Source: Prostheceraeus crozeri
Lineage: Eukaryota > Platyhelminthes > Polycladida > Euryleptidae
Direction: 5' to 3'
DNA length: 64,000 bases
Assembly (NCBI GenBank): GCA_907163375.1
Contig: CAJQUW010003196.1
Span: forward strand, 62,001 to 126,000
Position 1 is the first letter of the stretch. Every line of letters starts with the position of its first letter. Below the pieces are notes generated by a model, which saw only the letters and a list, made by a program, of their open reading frames with translations, was not told the DNA's origin and searched no databases. Made by a program: the position numbers and the translations under genes. Of this stretch, positions 22,035-34,300 are shown one piece after another.

Positions 22035-22960
22035 AATTGCTGTGACGGGTGAGTAGTCCTTAATTTCTCGCACAAATATTGTAAGGACTCAATTTAGACA
22101 TATCCTGACAATATCCAGGCACAGAAGTAGATACATAGTAGCATACTTAATGGCATTTCTATGAACTTTCTATGATACTGTATTGTTAATCTCTATGTGT
22201 CCAGGCCACTATTATAGCGACGTTTATGTCCTATCCCATCCATTGTATGCCACGGTAGGAAGAGATAGAAATTGACACAGATATTCGTCTCCTTTTGACT
22301 TTCGCAGTTGGCCAAGCCCACATATAGCAGAAGCGGCTGACATCAGAGATTCGTTGAATATCAACGCAACGGTCAGATTGTAGGCAGGACTGTCAAGTGA
22401 TAAATTCGTCAAATGAAAGTACTATCTACACTACTCCACTCTTCACGAACTAAATATACCGACTGTGTACGTTTAACGAGCTGTCCCTGTTCCGGTCAGA
22501 ATTCAGGTTCAATGGAAAATTGAACTTCTTGCCCGACGAGACTAGTTCTGACCGTGACCATCAGTACTGAGGAAAGTCATCTTTATACCGAAACACGCAG
22601 ACCAAGAAATTCTTCTCTGCAAATCAGAACATTATCAACCAATTTTATCAGTTCATTGATATTGAATCATGTCACTCTTTTATGAAATAAAGTTGATCAG
22701 TTGATTTTAACTATTACCAGCAAGGTTGGGCCAAAATGTGGGTCAAAACCCAAAACCCAAGTTTCAATAAATGAATAGAATCAAGTAAGCGAAGTGCATC
22801 TCTGTATTTTGTACTAGAATAAAGATTCTTCTACAGGCCAAAACTTCTGTTGGGCTCATGAGAAGTGTGGGAGGGAAAATGTTTTGCAATAACTGTATTA
22901 GCAGCCTAAATACATGTATGACATTACAAGCTTTCCGTTAATTTAACCTACGCTGATATA
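22035..22960. other. Intron sequence without recognised genes
   Basis: Near 22720 there is CAAGGTTGGGCC followed by AACCC-rich sequence, resembling one end of the hAT-like element at 11601, but no partner end was found. Nothing else is recognised. Confidence 0.4.
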
Positions 22961-23164
22961 CTGACTAATTGAAGATCTTTGATCTAATTATGATTGAATT
23001 GCACATTACTCATAATAAAGCAATTGTTTTCATTTCATCATTCAGAAATATAAACAAACTTGATAATAATTGTAGCTGCGCAGTAAGTGCATGGCTAAAC
23101 ATATTTAGAAATCGAATTTGGAATGAATTCATTTTTGGAAAACTGTTGGCTATCACAGACTGTT

Positions 23165-23735
23165 TAGGGGTGCGAAGATAACTGCGAAGATACGAAATGC
23201 AATTCTACATACAACTGTCCAACGTATCTTCTGGATAAGCTACAGCGTATTCAGAGCAATGCGGTAAGATTAATTATGCATATTCCGAAATATGATCACC
23301 ATATCGTGTCATCTTTCTGATTTACACTGGCTTCGTATCAGACAACCGATATGTTTTAAAACTTGTGTCACTGTGTAAAAGATTCTTCAGGGCTCTTGTC
23401 CGTCTTATTTGTCAGATCTCGTATCCGTATATGTTCCTAGGCGATCGTTGTGTTCATCTGATGACCGAATTATGGAGTCTAGTAATTATCGGACTCGCTT
23501 TGGAAGAAGATCATTTTCCTATGCTGCACCCGTATTGTGGAATTCCATACCCAGAGACGTGAGGAACTCAGCATCCCTACACTCATTTTAAAGATCTTTG
23601 AAGACATACTTTATTTCTTGCAATCGCTGACGTGTTTATGTTATTTTGTGTACATGTAATGTTGTATAATTTTGTTGCGCCATGAGCTCACCAAGTAATG
23701 GCGCTCTATAAATAAATATACAGTTATTATTATAT
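23165..23735 (+). pseudogene. CR1/L2-like LINE 3' end
   Basis: Near 23213 the plus strand reads N-C-P-T-Y-L-L-D-K-L-Q-R-I-Q-S-N-A-V-R-L. Near 23505-23590 it reads G-R-R-S-F-S-Y-A-A-P-V-L-W-N-S-I-P, both standard near the C-terminus of CR1/L2 LINE reverse transcriptases. The 3' end has GGCGCTCTATAAATAAATAT then ATTATTAT. Stops and frameshifts are present. It belongs to a different family from the copy at 21.3-22.0 kb. Confidence 0.8.
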
Positions 23736-23915
23736 TTCCCTAAAATTGACACTACAAATGGAAGTCAACTTTATAAAATTTTGCTTTATTCAAAATTCTA
23801 TGATCAGTACTCATCACATAGACATGCTTGTTAGAACGATAAAAAGGCATTTTATGTAAAGTATATGTATATATGCATTCACACAATGTCATGGCTGTTC
23901 AATGATTGCAATATA

Positions 23916-25283
23916 CAGGGTGTTCAGCAAAAAAATGTAAGGATTGCAAATCGCAATATTTATAGCTCGTATAGATGGAAAAAGGAAGTTATTTGAGCTG
24001 ATATTTCATTCGTGCATTAGTTTGCACGAGTTAGATTCAAGCTTGTTATTCATTTATGTCTTACCATTGCATTGAAACATAGATATCTAAACCGAGATCG
24101 ACAATATACAATTTCTTCAATTAACAGCATCTTTATTGATTTTTCTTCAAATTCAAAAATAAATATCTAATCCGAGATCGGCCGCATAGCCTAGCATTTG
24201 TCGTTCACTTTTCAGAAATTCACATCGAGTCCGATTGCTTTTGGAAGTGCTTCAACGATTTGACACGTCTCAGCTTTCCGACTTTCAAAGAAAAGTAATC
24301 ATCTTATTCAAGACGATTTCTTGGGAAAGATCACTGAGAGACAATTCCATGCAATGACGTCTGAGCTACAACAAGAAGGCGAAGAGACTACAGGCATTCT
24401 TAAGATAGCACAGGTACTTCTACCACTCGTCGAATTGTTAGTGACATGGCTGCAAGGCCGCCAGGAAGTTCAGTGTCACGAGAAAACATCTAAGCCAAGG
24501 ATCAACAACGAACTTCGAGTTTCGTCGGAAGCAATGAGAAACATTATAAAGGAGTCCAATCTGAAGTGCTATCGACAAATTAAGACTAGGTCCCAACTGT
24601 TCAACACAGACATACCGAGAAGCACGTGAAGAAAAATGCCAAGCCCCTCGAGACCGCTATCAGCTTGTGGTTTTCAAATTAAGGAAATTTTGGTATCCAT
24701 TTGCCTCTAAATTCTAAGAAAGAGAATTTGCAAAGCAGTTGAAGTAAAGGCCGAGATATGTGAAGAAGACTGGTTTAAATGTTCTTAACTATTGCAGATG
24801 GAGCATTCTTTTAGATGGCCTGCAGAGAAATCGTTGGATAATAAGATCAGCAGAGGATCTCAAGGACGTTTTGACGACTACGTGGAATTCCATTTCACGA
24901 GAAACTTTACAAAACCCTACAAAATCGTGGATCAAAAGTATCAATCAATGCATGCTAGCACGGGGGAGTCCTTTCGAGCATATACAGTAAACGTGACATA
25001 TATAGTGATTTCAGAAATTCGTAATGAAGACATTTAATAAAGTTTAATTTTTTGTTTTAAAAATTTTAAATCACCTGTGGTTTTTTGCTGTTTGTTCGAT
25101 GTCTATGTGTCCACTCGAAGCATCATGGATCGAGGTAGGCCATGGAGCATGCTTAAAATAGCTTGAATCAAGACTGAATTTTCATTTGAACAAACTCACG
25201 AAGGAAATAACAGTACAATAATTTGATGAGTTTTCTTTCCAACTGATAATTTGCAATCCTTACGTCTTTTGCTGAACACCCTG
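23916..25283 (+). mobile_element. Mariner-like element, internally deleted
   Basis: Terminal inverted repeats of ~35 bp start CAGGGTGTTCAGCAAAA at both ends and are flanked by TA (23914-23915, 25284-25285). A plus-strand transposase relic lies inside. The N-terminal side has R-V-S-S-E-A-M-R-N-I-I-K-E-S-N-L (24510-24560). The C-terminal side has S-W-I-K-S-I-N-Q-C-M-L-A-R-G then F-E-H-I (24930-24990). The central DDE catalytic part appears to be missing between ~24640 and ~24760, and there are several stops. Confidence 0.8.
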
Positions 25284-25410
25284 TAGTGTCTCGCATGCTT
25301 ACTGGTACATGTGTACTTCAAACTCTATAAATTCTAGCAACTGTGACAGGAATAGCCCACTGTTTTTAAGTGCTCAGCCATAAAAAACATATTTATTGCT
25401 GTCAATATTT

Positions 25411-25841
25411 GGCACTACTGCAGTTTAGTGCACCCTCTTTTACCCCTACTGCAGTTTAGTGCACCCTCTTTTACCCCTACTGCAGTTTAGTGCACCCTCT
25501 TTTACCCCTACTGCAGTTTAGTGCACCCTCTTTTACCTCTACTGCAGTTTAGTGCACCCTCTTTTACCTCTACTGCAGTTTAGTGCACCCTAAAATGCAT
25601 GTGAGAACAACATGATTTAATCAACAGAATGAATGCCGTTCGTTCTTCCCTATAGGTATAAATGAGTGTCTTTGTGTCTTCGTGTGTCTTCGTCTTCGCA
25701 CATTACACCGAGCGCGCGCTTCGGTGTAATTCGCGTAGTCATCGTTTGCGGGAGAATGCGCCGTTGTTTTAGGGTGCACTAAACTGCAGTAGGCGCGTTT
25801 CCGTCTCTTTCATAGAGGGTGCACTGAACTGCAGTAGTGCC
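25411..25841. mobile_element. hAT-like MITE with amplified terminal repeat
   Basis: The 431-bp element has exact 8-bp target duplications CAATATTT (25403-25410 and 25842-25849). The ends GGCACTACTGCAGTTTAGTG and, reversed, GGCACTACTGCAGTTCAGTG are inverted repeats. The left end is extended by tandem copies of the terminal unit; another inverted copy lies inside the right end (25768-25791). The centre has a strong hairpin, TTACACCGA...TCGGTGTAA at 25705-25732. There is no transposase. Confidence 0.88.
25416..25590 (+). repeat. 31-bp tandem array, six copies
   Basis: TACTGCAGTTTAGTGCACCC starts at 25416, 25447, 25478, 25509, 25540 and 25571, separated by CTCTTTTACC(C/T)C. The unit is the terminal repeat of the surrounding MITE. 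Copies are almost identical, implying recent amplification. Confidence 0.95.
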
Positions 25842-25849
25842 CAATATTT

Positions 25850-27369
25850 ATGTTTTCTGATAAACTTCTGAGAAAATTGCTGCACATCGTCTTAGGTAAT
25901 AGGCCTGTATGTCCTAATATCGAACTGCACAGCAGAACTTTGTGTAATGATTGACAAGATGTGGGGTAGTAAACCACATCAAAGATGCAGACTTTGGACA
26001 AACACGAAACATGGACCTGCTACACAGGCATACATTCATAAAGATCTGTTGATTATACGTGCAATGACTAGCAGGCCACTGACGCCATAGTTGGTCTACA
26101 GTGTTATAAATAGTGAGAGAAGGCATATGGCGAATAGGGTCTAGGCTGTGACGAGTTCAGCAGCATATACAACACGCTTAAAGCAATCCTTAATCCTTTG
26201 GTAGTTGAGTTGATTGCATTTGATAGATGTTGAGAATGATGCCTAGCTAGTAAATTTGCATGGATTCTAATAAGTTTTTTTGGCTTCCTTCATTATGTTG
26301 TATTTCGATATACAGGTAAAGTATTCAGGTGAAAATGCGAGTGATGAGAGTGTTAGTGACTTTGATGTGAAAATTTCTGAATGCGTGAAGGGATCACCTT
26401 GAGTTGTTGGTTAGAAGCACGCTAGATAAAGTATAGTGGGCCGCTGCGCTGTTGAATCAATGCAGTGAGATGTCCGAGTAGCAAAACTTTTTCGCAGAAG
26501 CATATTATTTCTATGTATAGAAAGTTTGATGTATCTAACTGCCTGTAGAATCAGAATAAAGGTCAAAGGTCTACTGTTGATAAATAATGGGGACTCGAAA
26601 CTTTTGAGAATAACATGGCCAGTTTGTCTTTGCAAAACTAAAGCGCAGCGCAGTTTTACATACACTATGTAATGAATTCGCTTGTAATCTGAAGCAAACA
26701 ACAACTGAGCAAAAGAAAATGTCTCTGGAATTCATCGGGTGATAGACAAACTCTCATTGCATCATGATTATAATTAATAATTAACTTAAGTAGGACGTGA
26801 CATGCTATACTCTGTGCTTAGTTTGCTTCTGGTCTATCAAGATGCAGTATGATGTATCTAAAATGTATCTGATGCATAAATGATTATCATAATGTGAGAT
26901 TCCATCCGCGCATGAAGTACAGAGACATTTTCCATTGTTAAATTATTCTTTGCTTCAGATTATAAGCGAAGTAAAGTCACATAGAGCCCAACTGCTCTTG
27001 CAATCTTTCACCATGTAAATAACAATCTAGCATCCATATTGTTAATAATGTAATCAATCTATCATTTTAACACACACATGATTCATGCGTGGATAGGGCT
27101 TCATATTTGATTTCACTATGTAGCTTACGACCTAAGAAGTGGAACGTCTCCAAAATATGCAGAATTTTATTTTTGAAATGCTATTTAAGCATGAAAATCC
27201 ATAATTCTGAATAAAAAGGATTCCTTCATTGGCAGTCAAGAAATGCATTGTGCGCCTGCTGTTCATTGGTCCGCTATTTAGTTCAGAAGATCTCTACGGA
27301 GGAGACGCAACGTGCGCGTCAGGAAAATGCCACAAAGTAGTGAGGGTAAAGATCAATATAATCACTCAC
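25850..27369. other. Intron sequence without recognised features
   Basis: Small open frames occur on the minus strand (25810-26126, 26411-26704) without motifs. No RNA gene, exon or repeat is recognised. Confidence 0.45.
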
Positions 27370-27454
27370 CCATCATATCCGATGGTCGGCAAATCTTGAA
27401 TTTCCGTCTATTGACCTTGTACAACGCATCATTGCTTATTCTTGCTACGCGAAT
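27370..27454 (-). CDS. Carboxypeptidase exon (85-bp linker helix region)
   Basis: This exon has 85 nt: 28 codons plus one base. The acceptor is TTTACCCTTTCAG and the donor GTGAGT. Only one of the three frames is open, and it is the frame (phase 0) required by the 206-bp exon upstream. The peptide (I-R-V-A-R-I-S-N-D-A-L-Y...) fills the stretch between the H196 exon and the last exon. The distance from 'YFVPFSF' to 'GTAMDW' is 57 residues, against 56 in bovine carboxypeptidase A. On its own the similarity is weak; length, splice sites and phase make it convincing. It sits only 150 bp from the foldback/satellite element, so that element was inserted or grew immediately upstream of this exon in the gene's orientation. 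Confidence 0.78.
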
Positions 27455-27603
27455 CTGAAAGGGTAAAATACTATTATACGGTACAAGGCACGCTTTTTGC
27501 CAGCTCAAACTGGTTTTTACAAGTGACAAAAACCAGACTAAAATAATACTCCGAAAAATCAGTCTTCACGATGTGATCGACAACACGTTGGGGTTTGAGT
27601 ATG

Positions 27604-28320
27604 ATAGTCCGGCAGCCAGAACGAGTTTCTGCAGGGACCGAGGACGAAAGTAGTACTTTCACAGAATGTTGTGCACCTATGCCTACTGCGAATCACCACG
27701 TCTGCCGAGTTCTATTGAGTTCCTCTTCTTGTCAGACAGGATCAAAGAAAAACAATGCGACGTAGATTGCAGTTTTTGGGTAAAATGAAATTTTGTATGT
27801 TTTTCTCTGATTAAACAAAACGCACTGAGCTGAGTGTCACAATTTTTGACATGGAGCGTCTTCAGGTCAGTTCCTATGATGTGCATGTGCTTTTGTCATG
27901 CATCTAATCGGCAATGTATGTGAGAATGTGGTTGAATGTGGGTAAAGTTGCTCAAAATGTTTGTGTTTGCCGACATTAAGAGGCTCGCCAAATCTAGATG
28001 GATTTAGCTTTATGGACAGGGTTGCATGAACATGAAAGGAAATCACCTGAAGGCATTCCATGTCAAAAATTGTGACTCTGGGCTTAGTATTTTTTGTTTA
28101 ATCAGAGAAAACATAGAAAATTTCATTCTAGCCAAAAACTGCAATCTGCGTCCCATTGGATTTACATGTGTTTTTCTTTGATCCTGTCTGACAAGAAGAG
28201 GAACACACTAGAACTCGGCAGACGCACCGATTCGTAGTAGGCATAGGGTGTACATCATTCTGTGAAAGTCTCATTGTCAGCCTCGGTCCCTGCAGAAACT
28301 CGTTCTGGCTACCGGACTAT
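27604..28320. repeat. Foldback structure at the left end of the satellite
   Basis: Left arm 27604-27880 and right arm ~28025-28320 are diverged inverted copies. Shared blocks include CTGCCGAGTTCTA, TTCCTCTTCTTGTCAGACAG, GATCAAAGAAAAAC and CACAATTTTTGACATGGA. The loop is about 140 bp. The outermost 76 bases of the left arm are one satellite monomer in reverse orientation; the outermost part of the right arm is the first forward monomer. Confidence 0.88.
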
Positions 28321-31300
28321 GAGGTGCACATCATTCTGTGACAGTCTCATTGTCGGCCTCGTTCCCTGCAGAAACTCGTGCTGGCTGCCGGACTATGAGG
28401 TGTACATCATTCTGTGAAAGTCTCATTGTCAGCCTCGGTCCCTGCAGAAACTCGTTCTGGCTACCGGACTATGAGGTGCACATCATTCTGTGAAAGTCTC
28501 ATTTTCGGCCTCGTTCCCTGCAGAAACTCGCTCTGGCTGCTGCCGAACTATGAGGTGTACATCATTCTGTGAAAGTCTCACTTTCGGTTTCGTTCCCTGC
28601 AGAAACTCGTTCTGGCTGCCGGACTATGAGGTGTACATCATTCTGTGAAAGTCTCATTGTCGGCCTCGTTCCCTGCAGAAACTCGTTCAGGCTGCCGGAC
28701 TATGAGGTGTACATCATTCTGTGAAAGTCTCACTGTCGGCCTCGTTCCCTGCAGAAACTCGTGCTGGCTGCCGGACTATGAGGTGCACATCATTCTGTGA
28801 AAGTCTCATTGTCGTCCTCGTTCCCTGCAGACACTCGTGCTGGCTGCCGGACTTTGAGGTGTACACCATTCTGTGAAAGTCTCATTGTCGGCCTCGTTCC
28901 CTGCAGAAACTCGTTCTGGCTGCCGGACTATGAGGTGTACATCATTCTGTGAAAGTCTCATTTTTGGCCTCGTTCCCTGCAGAACCTTGTGCTGTCTGCC
29001 GGACTATGAGGTGCACATCATTCTGTGAAAGTCTCATTGTCGGCCTCGTTCCCTGCAGACACTCGTGCTGGCTGCCGGACTATGAGGTGTACATCATTCT
29101 GTGAAAGTCTCATTGTCGGCCTCGTTCCCTGCAGACACTCGTGCTGGCTGCCGGACTATGAGGTGTACATCATTCTGTGAAAGTCTCATTGTCGACCTCG
29201 TTCCCTGCAGAAACTCGTTCTGGCTGCCGGACTATGAGGTGTACATCATTCTGTGAAAGTCTCATTTTCGGCCTCGGTCCCTGCGGAAACTCATGCTGGC
29301 TGCCGGACTATGAGGTGCACATCATTCTGTGAAAGTCTCATTTTCGGCCTCGGTCCCTGCGGAAACTCATGCTGGCTGCCGGACTATGAGGTGCACATCA
29401 TTCTGTGAAAGTCTCATTTTCGGCCTCGGTCCCTGCGGAAACTCATGCTGGCTGCCCGACTATGAGGTGTACATCATTCTGTGAAAGTCTCATTGTCGGC
29501 CTCGGTCCCTGCAGAAACTCGTTCTGGCTGCCGAACTATGAGGTGTACATCATTCTGTGAAAGTCTCATTGTCGGCCTCGTTCCCTGCAGAAACTCGTTC
29601 TGGCTGCCGGACTATGAGGTGTACATCATTCTGTGAAAGTCTCATTGTCGGCCTCGGTCCCTGCAGAAACTCGTTCTGGCTGCCGGACTATGAGGTGTAC
29701 ATCATTCTGTGAAAGTCTCATTGTCGGCCTCGTTCCCTGCTGAAACTCGTTCTGGCTGCCGGACTATGAGGTGTACATCATTCTGTGAAAGTCTCATTTT
29801 CGGCCTCGTTCCCTGCAGAACCTTGTGCTGGCTGCCGGACTATGAGGTGTACATCATTCTGTGAAAGTCTCATTGTCGGCCTCGTTCCCTGCGGAAACTC
29901 GTTCTGGCTGCCGGACTATGAGGTGTACATCATTCTGCGAAAGTCTCATTGTCGGCCTCGTTCCCTGCGGAAACTCATGCTGGCTGCTGGACTATGAGGT
30001 GCAAGTCATTCTGTGAAAGTCTCATTTTCGGCCTCGTTCCCTGCGGAAACTCATGCTGGCTGCTGGACTATGAGGTGTACATCATTCTGTGAAAGTCTCA
30101 CTTTCGGTTTCGTTCCCTGCAGAAACTCGTTCTGGCTGCCGGACTATGAGGTGTACATCATTCTGTGAAAGTCTCATTTTCGGCCTCGTTCCCTGCAGAA
30201 ACTCGCTCTGGCTGCTGCCGAACTATGAGGTGTACATCATTCTGTGAAAGTCTCATTGTCGGTTTCGTTCCCTGCAGAAACTCGTTCTGGCTGCCCGACT
30301 ATGAGGTGCACATCATTCTGTGAAAGTCTCATTTTCGGCCTCGGTCCCTGCGGAAACTCATGCTGGCTGCCGGACTATGAGGTGTACATCATTCTGTGAA
30401 AGTCTCATTTTCGGCCTCGGTCCCTGCGGAAACTCATGCTGGCTGCCCGACTATGAGGTGTACATCATTCTGTGAAAGTCTCATTGTCGGCCTCGTTCCA
30501 TGCAGAAACTCGTTCTGGCTGCCGAACTATGAGGTGTACATCATTCTGTGAAAGTCTCATTGTCGGCCTCGTTCCCTGCGGAAACTCGTTCTGGCTGCCC
30601 GACTATGAGGTGTACATCATTCTGTGAAAGTCTCATTGTCGGCCTCGTTCCCTGCTGAAACTCGTTCTGGCTGCCGAACTATGAGGTGTACATCATTCTG
30701 TGAAAGTCTGATTTTCGGCCTCGTTCCCTGCAGAAACACGTGCTGGCTGCCGGACTATGAGGTGTACATCATTCTGTGAAATTCCTCATTGTCGGCCTCG
30801 TTCCCTGCAGAACCTTGTGCTGGCTGCCGGACTATGAGGTGTACATCATTCTGTGAAATTCTCATTGTCGGTCTCGTTCCCTGCAGAAACTCGCTCTGGC
30901 TGCCGGACTATGAGGTGTACATCATCCTGTGAAAGTCTCATTGTCGGCCTCGTTCCATGCAGAAATTCGTTCTGGCTGCCGGACTATGAGGTGTACATCA
31001 TTCTGTGAAAGTCTCATTGTCGGTCTTGTTCTCTGCAGAAACTCGTTCCGGCTGCCGGACTATGAGGTGTACATCATTCTGTGAAAGTCTCATTGTCAGC
31101 CTCGGTCCCTGCAGAAACTCGTTCTGGCTGCATGCCGGAATATGAGGTGCACATCATTCTGTGAAAGTCTCATTTTCGGCCTCGTTCCCTGCAGAAACTC
31201 GCTCTGGCTGCTGCCGGACTATGAGGTGCACATCATTCTGTGAAAGTCTCATTTTCGGCCTCCTTCCCTACAGAAACTCGCTCTGGTTGCTGCCGAACTA

Positions 31301-34300
31301 TGAGGTGTACATCATTCTGTGAAAGTCTCACTTTCGGTTTCGTTCCCTGCAGAAACTCGTTCTGGCTGCCGGACTATGAGGTGTACATCATTCTGTGAAA
31401 GTCTCATTTTCGGCCTCGTTCCCTGCAGAAACTCGCTCTGGCTGCTGCCGAACTATGAGGTGTACATCATTCTGTGAAAGTCTCATTGTCGGTTTCGTTC
31501 CCTGCAGAAACTCGTTCTGGCTGCCCGACTATGAGGTGCACATCATTCTGTGAAAGTCTCATTTTCGGCCTCGGTCCCTGCGGAAACTCATGCTGGCTGC
31601 CGGACTATGAGGTGTACATCATTCTGTGAAAGTCTCATTTTCGGCCTCGTTCCCTGCGGAAACTCATGCTGGCTGCCCGACTATGAGGTGTACATCATTC
31701 TGTGAAAGTCTCATTGTCGGCCTCGGTCCCTGCAGAAACTCGTTCTGGCTGCCGAACTATGAGGTGTACATCATTCTGTGAAAGTCTCATTGTCGGCCTC
31801 GTTCCCTGCGGAAACTCGTTCTGGCTGCCCGACTATGAGGTGTACATCATTCTGTGAAAGTCTCATTGTCGGCCTCGTTCCCTGCACAAACTCGCTCTGG
31901 CTGCCGAACTATGAGGTGTACATCATTCTGTGAAAGTCTGATTTTCGGCCTCGTTCCCTGCAGAAACACGTGCTGGCTGCCGGACTATGAGGTGTACATC
32001 ATTCTGTGAAATTCTCATTGTCGGCCTCGTTCCCTGCAGAACCTTGTGCTGGCTGCCGGACTATGAGGTGTACATCATTCTGTGAAATTCTCATTGTCGG
32101 TCTCGTTCCCTGCAGAAACTCGCTCTGGCTGCCGGACTATGAGGTGTACATCATCCTGTGAAAGTCTCATTGTCGGCCTCGTTCCATGCAGAAATTCGTT
32201 CTGGCTGCCGGACTATGAGGTGTACATCATTCTGTGACAGTCTCATTGTCGGCCTCGTTCCCTGCAGAAACTCGTGCTGGCTGCCGGACTATGAGGTGTA
32301 CATCATTCTGTGAAAGTCTCATTGTCAGCCTCGGTCCCTGCAGAAACTCGTTCTGGCTACCGGACTATGAGGTGCACATCATTCTGTGAAAGTCTCATTT
32401 TCGGCCTCGTTCCCTGCAGAAACTCGCTCTGGCTGCTGCCGAACTATGAGGTGTACATCATTCTGTGAAAGTCTCACTTTCGGTTTCGTTCCCTGCAGAA
32501 ACTCGTTCTGGCTGCCGGACTATGAGGTGTACATCATTCTGTGAAAGTCTCATTGTCGGCCTCGTTCCCTGCAGAAACTCGTTCAGGCTGCCGGACTATG
32601 AGGTGTACATCATTCTGTGAAAGTCTCACTGTCGGCCTCGTTCCCTGCAGACACTCGTGCTGGCTGCCGGACTATGAGGTGCACATCATTCTGTGAAAGT
32701 CTCATTGTCGTCCTCGTTCCCTGCAGACACTCGTGCTGGCTGCCGGACTTTGAGGTGTACACCATTCTGTGAAAGTCTCATTGTCGGCCTCGTTCCCTGC
32801 AGAAACTCGTTCTGGCTGCCGGACTATGAGGTGTACATCATTCTGTGAAAGTCTCATTTTTGGCCTCGTTCCCTGCAGAACCTTGTGCTGTCTGCCGGAC
32901 TATGAGGTGCACATCATTCTGTGAAAGTCTCATTGTCGGCCTCGTTCCCTGCAGACACTCGTGCTGGCTGCCGGACTATGAGGTGTACATCATTCTGTGA
33001 AAGTCTCATTGTCGGCCTCGTTCCCTGCAGACACTCGTTCTGGCTACCGGACTATGAGGTGCACATCATTCTATGAAAGTCTCATTTTCGGCCTCGGTCC
33101 CTGCGGAAACTCATGCTGGCTGCCGGACTATGAGGTGCACATCATTCTGTGAAAGTCTCATTTTCGGCCTCGGTCCCTGCGGAAACTCATGCTGGCTGCC
33201 GGACTATGAGGTGCACATCATTCTGTGAAAGTCTCATTTTCGGCCTCGGTCCCTGCGGAAACTCATGCTGGCTGCCCGACTATGAGGTGTACATCATTCT
33301 GTGAAAGTCTCATTGTCGGCCTCGGTCCCTGCAGAAACTCGTGCTGGCTGCCGGACTATGAGGTGTACATCATTCTGTGAAAGTCTCATTGTCGGCCTCG
33401 TTCCCTGCAGAAACTCGTGCTGGCTGCCGGACTATGAGGTGTACATCATTCTGTGAAAGTCTCATTGTCGGCCTCGGTCCCTGCAGAAACTCGTTCTGGC
33501 TGCCGAACTATGAGGTGTACATCATTCTGTGAAAGTCTCATTGTCGGCCTCGTTCCCTGCTGAAACTCGTTCTGGCTGCCGGACTATGAGGTGTACATCA
33601 TTCTGTGAAAGTCTCATTTTCGGCCTCGTTCCCTGCAGAACCTTGTGCTGGCTGCCGGACTATGAGGTGTACATCATTCTGTGAAAGTCTCATTGTCGGC
33701 CTCGTTCCCTGCAGAAACTCGATCTGGCTGCCGGACTATGAGGTGTACATCATTCTGTGAAAGTCTCATTGTCGGCCTCGTTCCCTGCGGAAACTCGTTC
33801 TGGCTGCCGGACTATGAGGTGTACATCATTCTGCGAAAGTCTCATTGTCGGCCTCGTTCCCTGCGGAAACTCATGCTGGCTGCTGGACTATGAGGTGCAA
33901 GTCATTCTGTGAAAGTCTCATTTTCGGCCTCGTTCCCTGCAGAAACTCGTTCTGGCTGCCGGACTATGAGGTGTACATCATTCTGTGAAAGTCTCATTTT
34001 CGGCCTCGTTCCCTGCAGAAACTCGCTCTGGCTGCTGCCGAACTATGAGGTGTACATCATTCTGTGAAAGTCTCATTGTCGGTTTCGTTCCTGCAGAAAC
34101 TCGTTCTGGCTGCCGACTATGAGGTGCACATCATTCTGTGAAAGTCTCATTTTCGGCCTCGGTCCCTGCGGAAACTCATGCTGGCTGCCGGACTATGAGG
34201 TGTACATCATTCTGTGAAAGTCTCATTTTCGGCCTCGGTCCCTGCGGAAACTCATGCTGGCTGCCCGACTATGAGGTGTACATCATTCTGTGAAAGTCTC

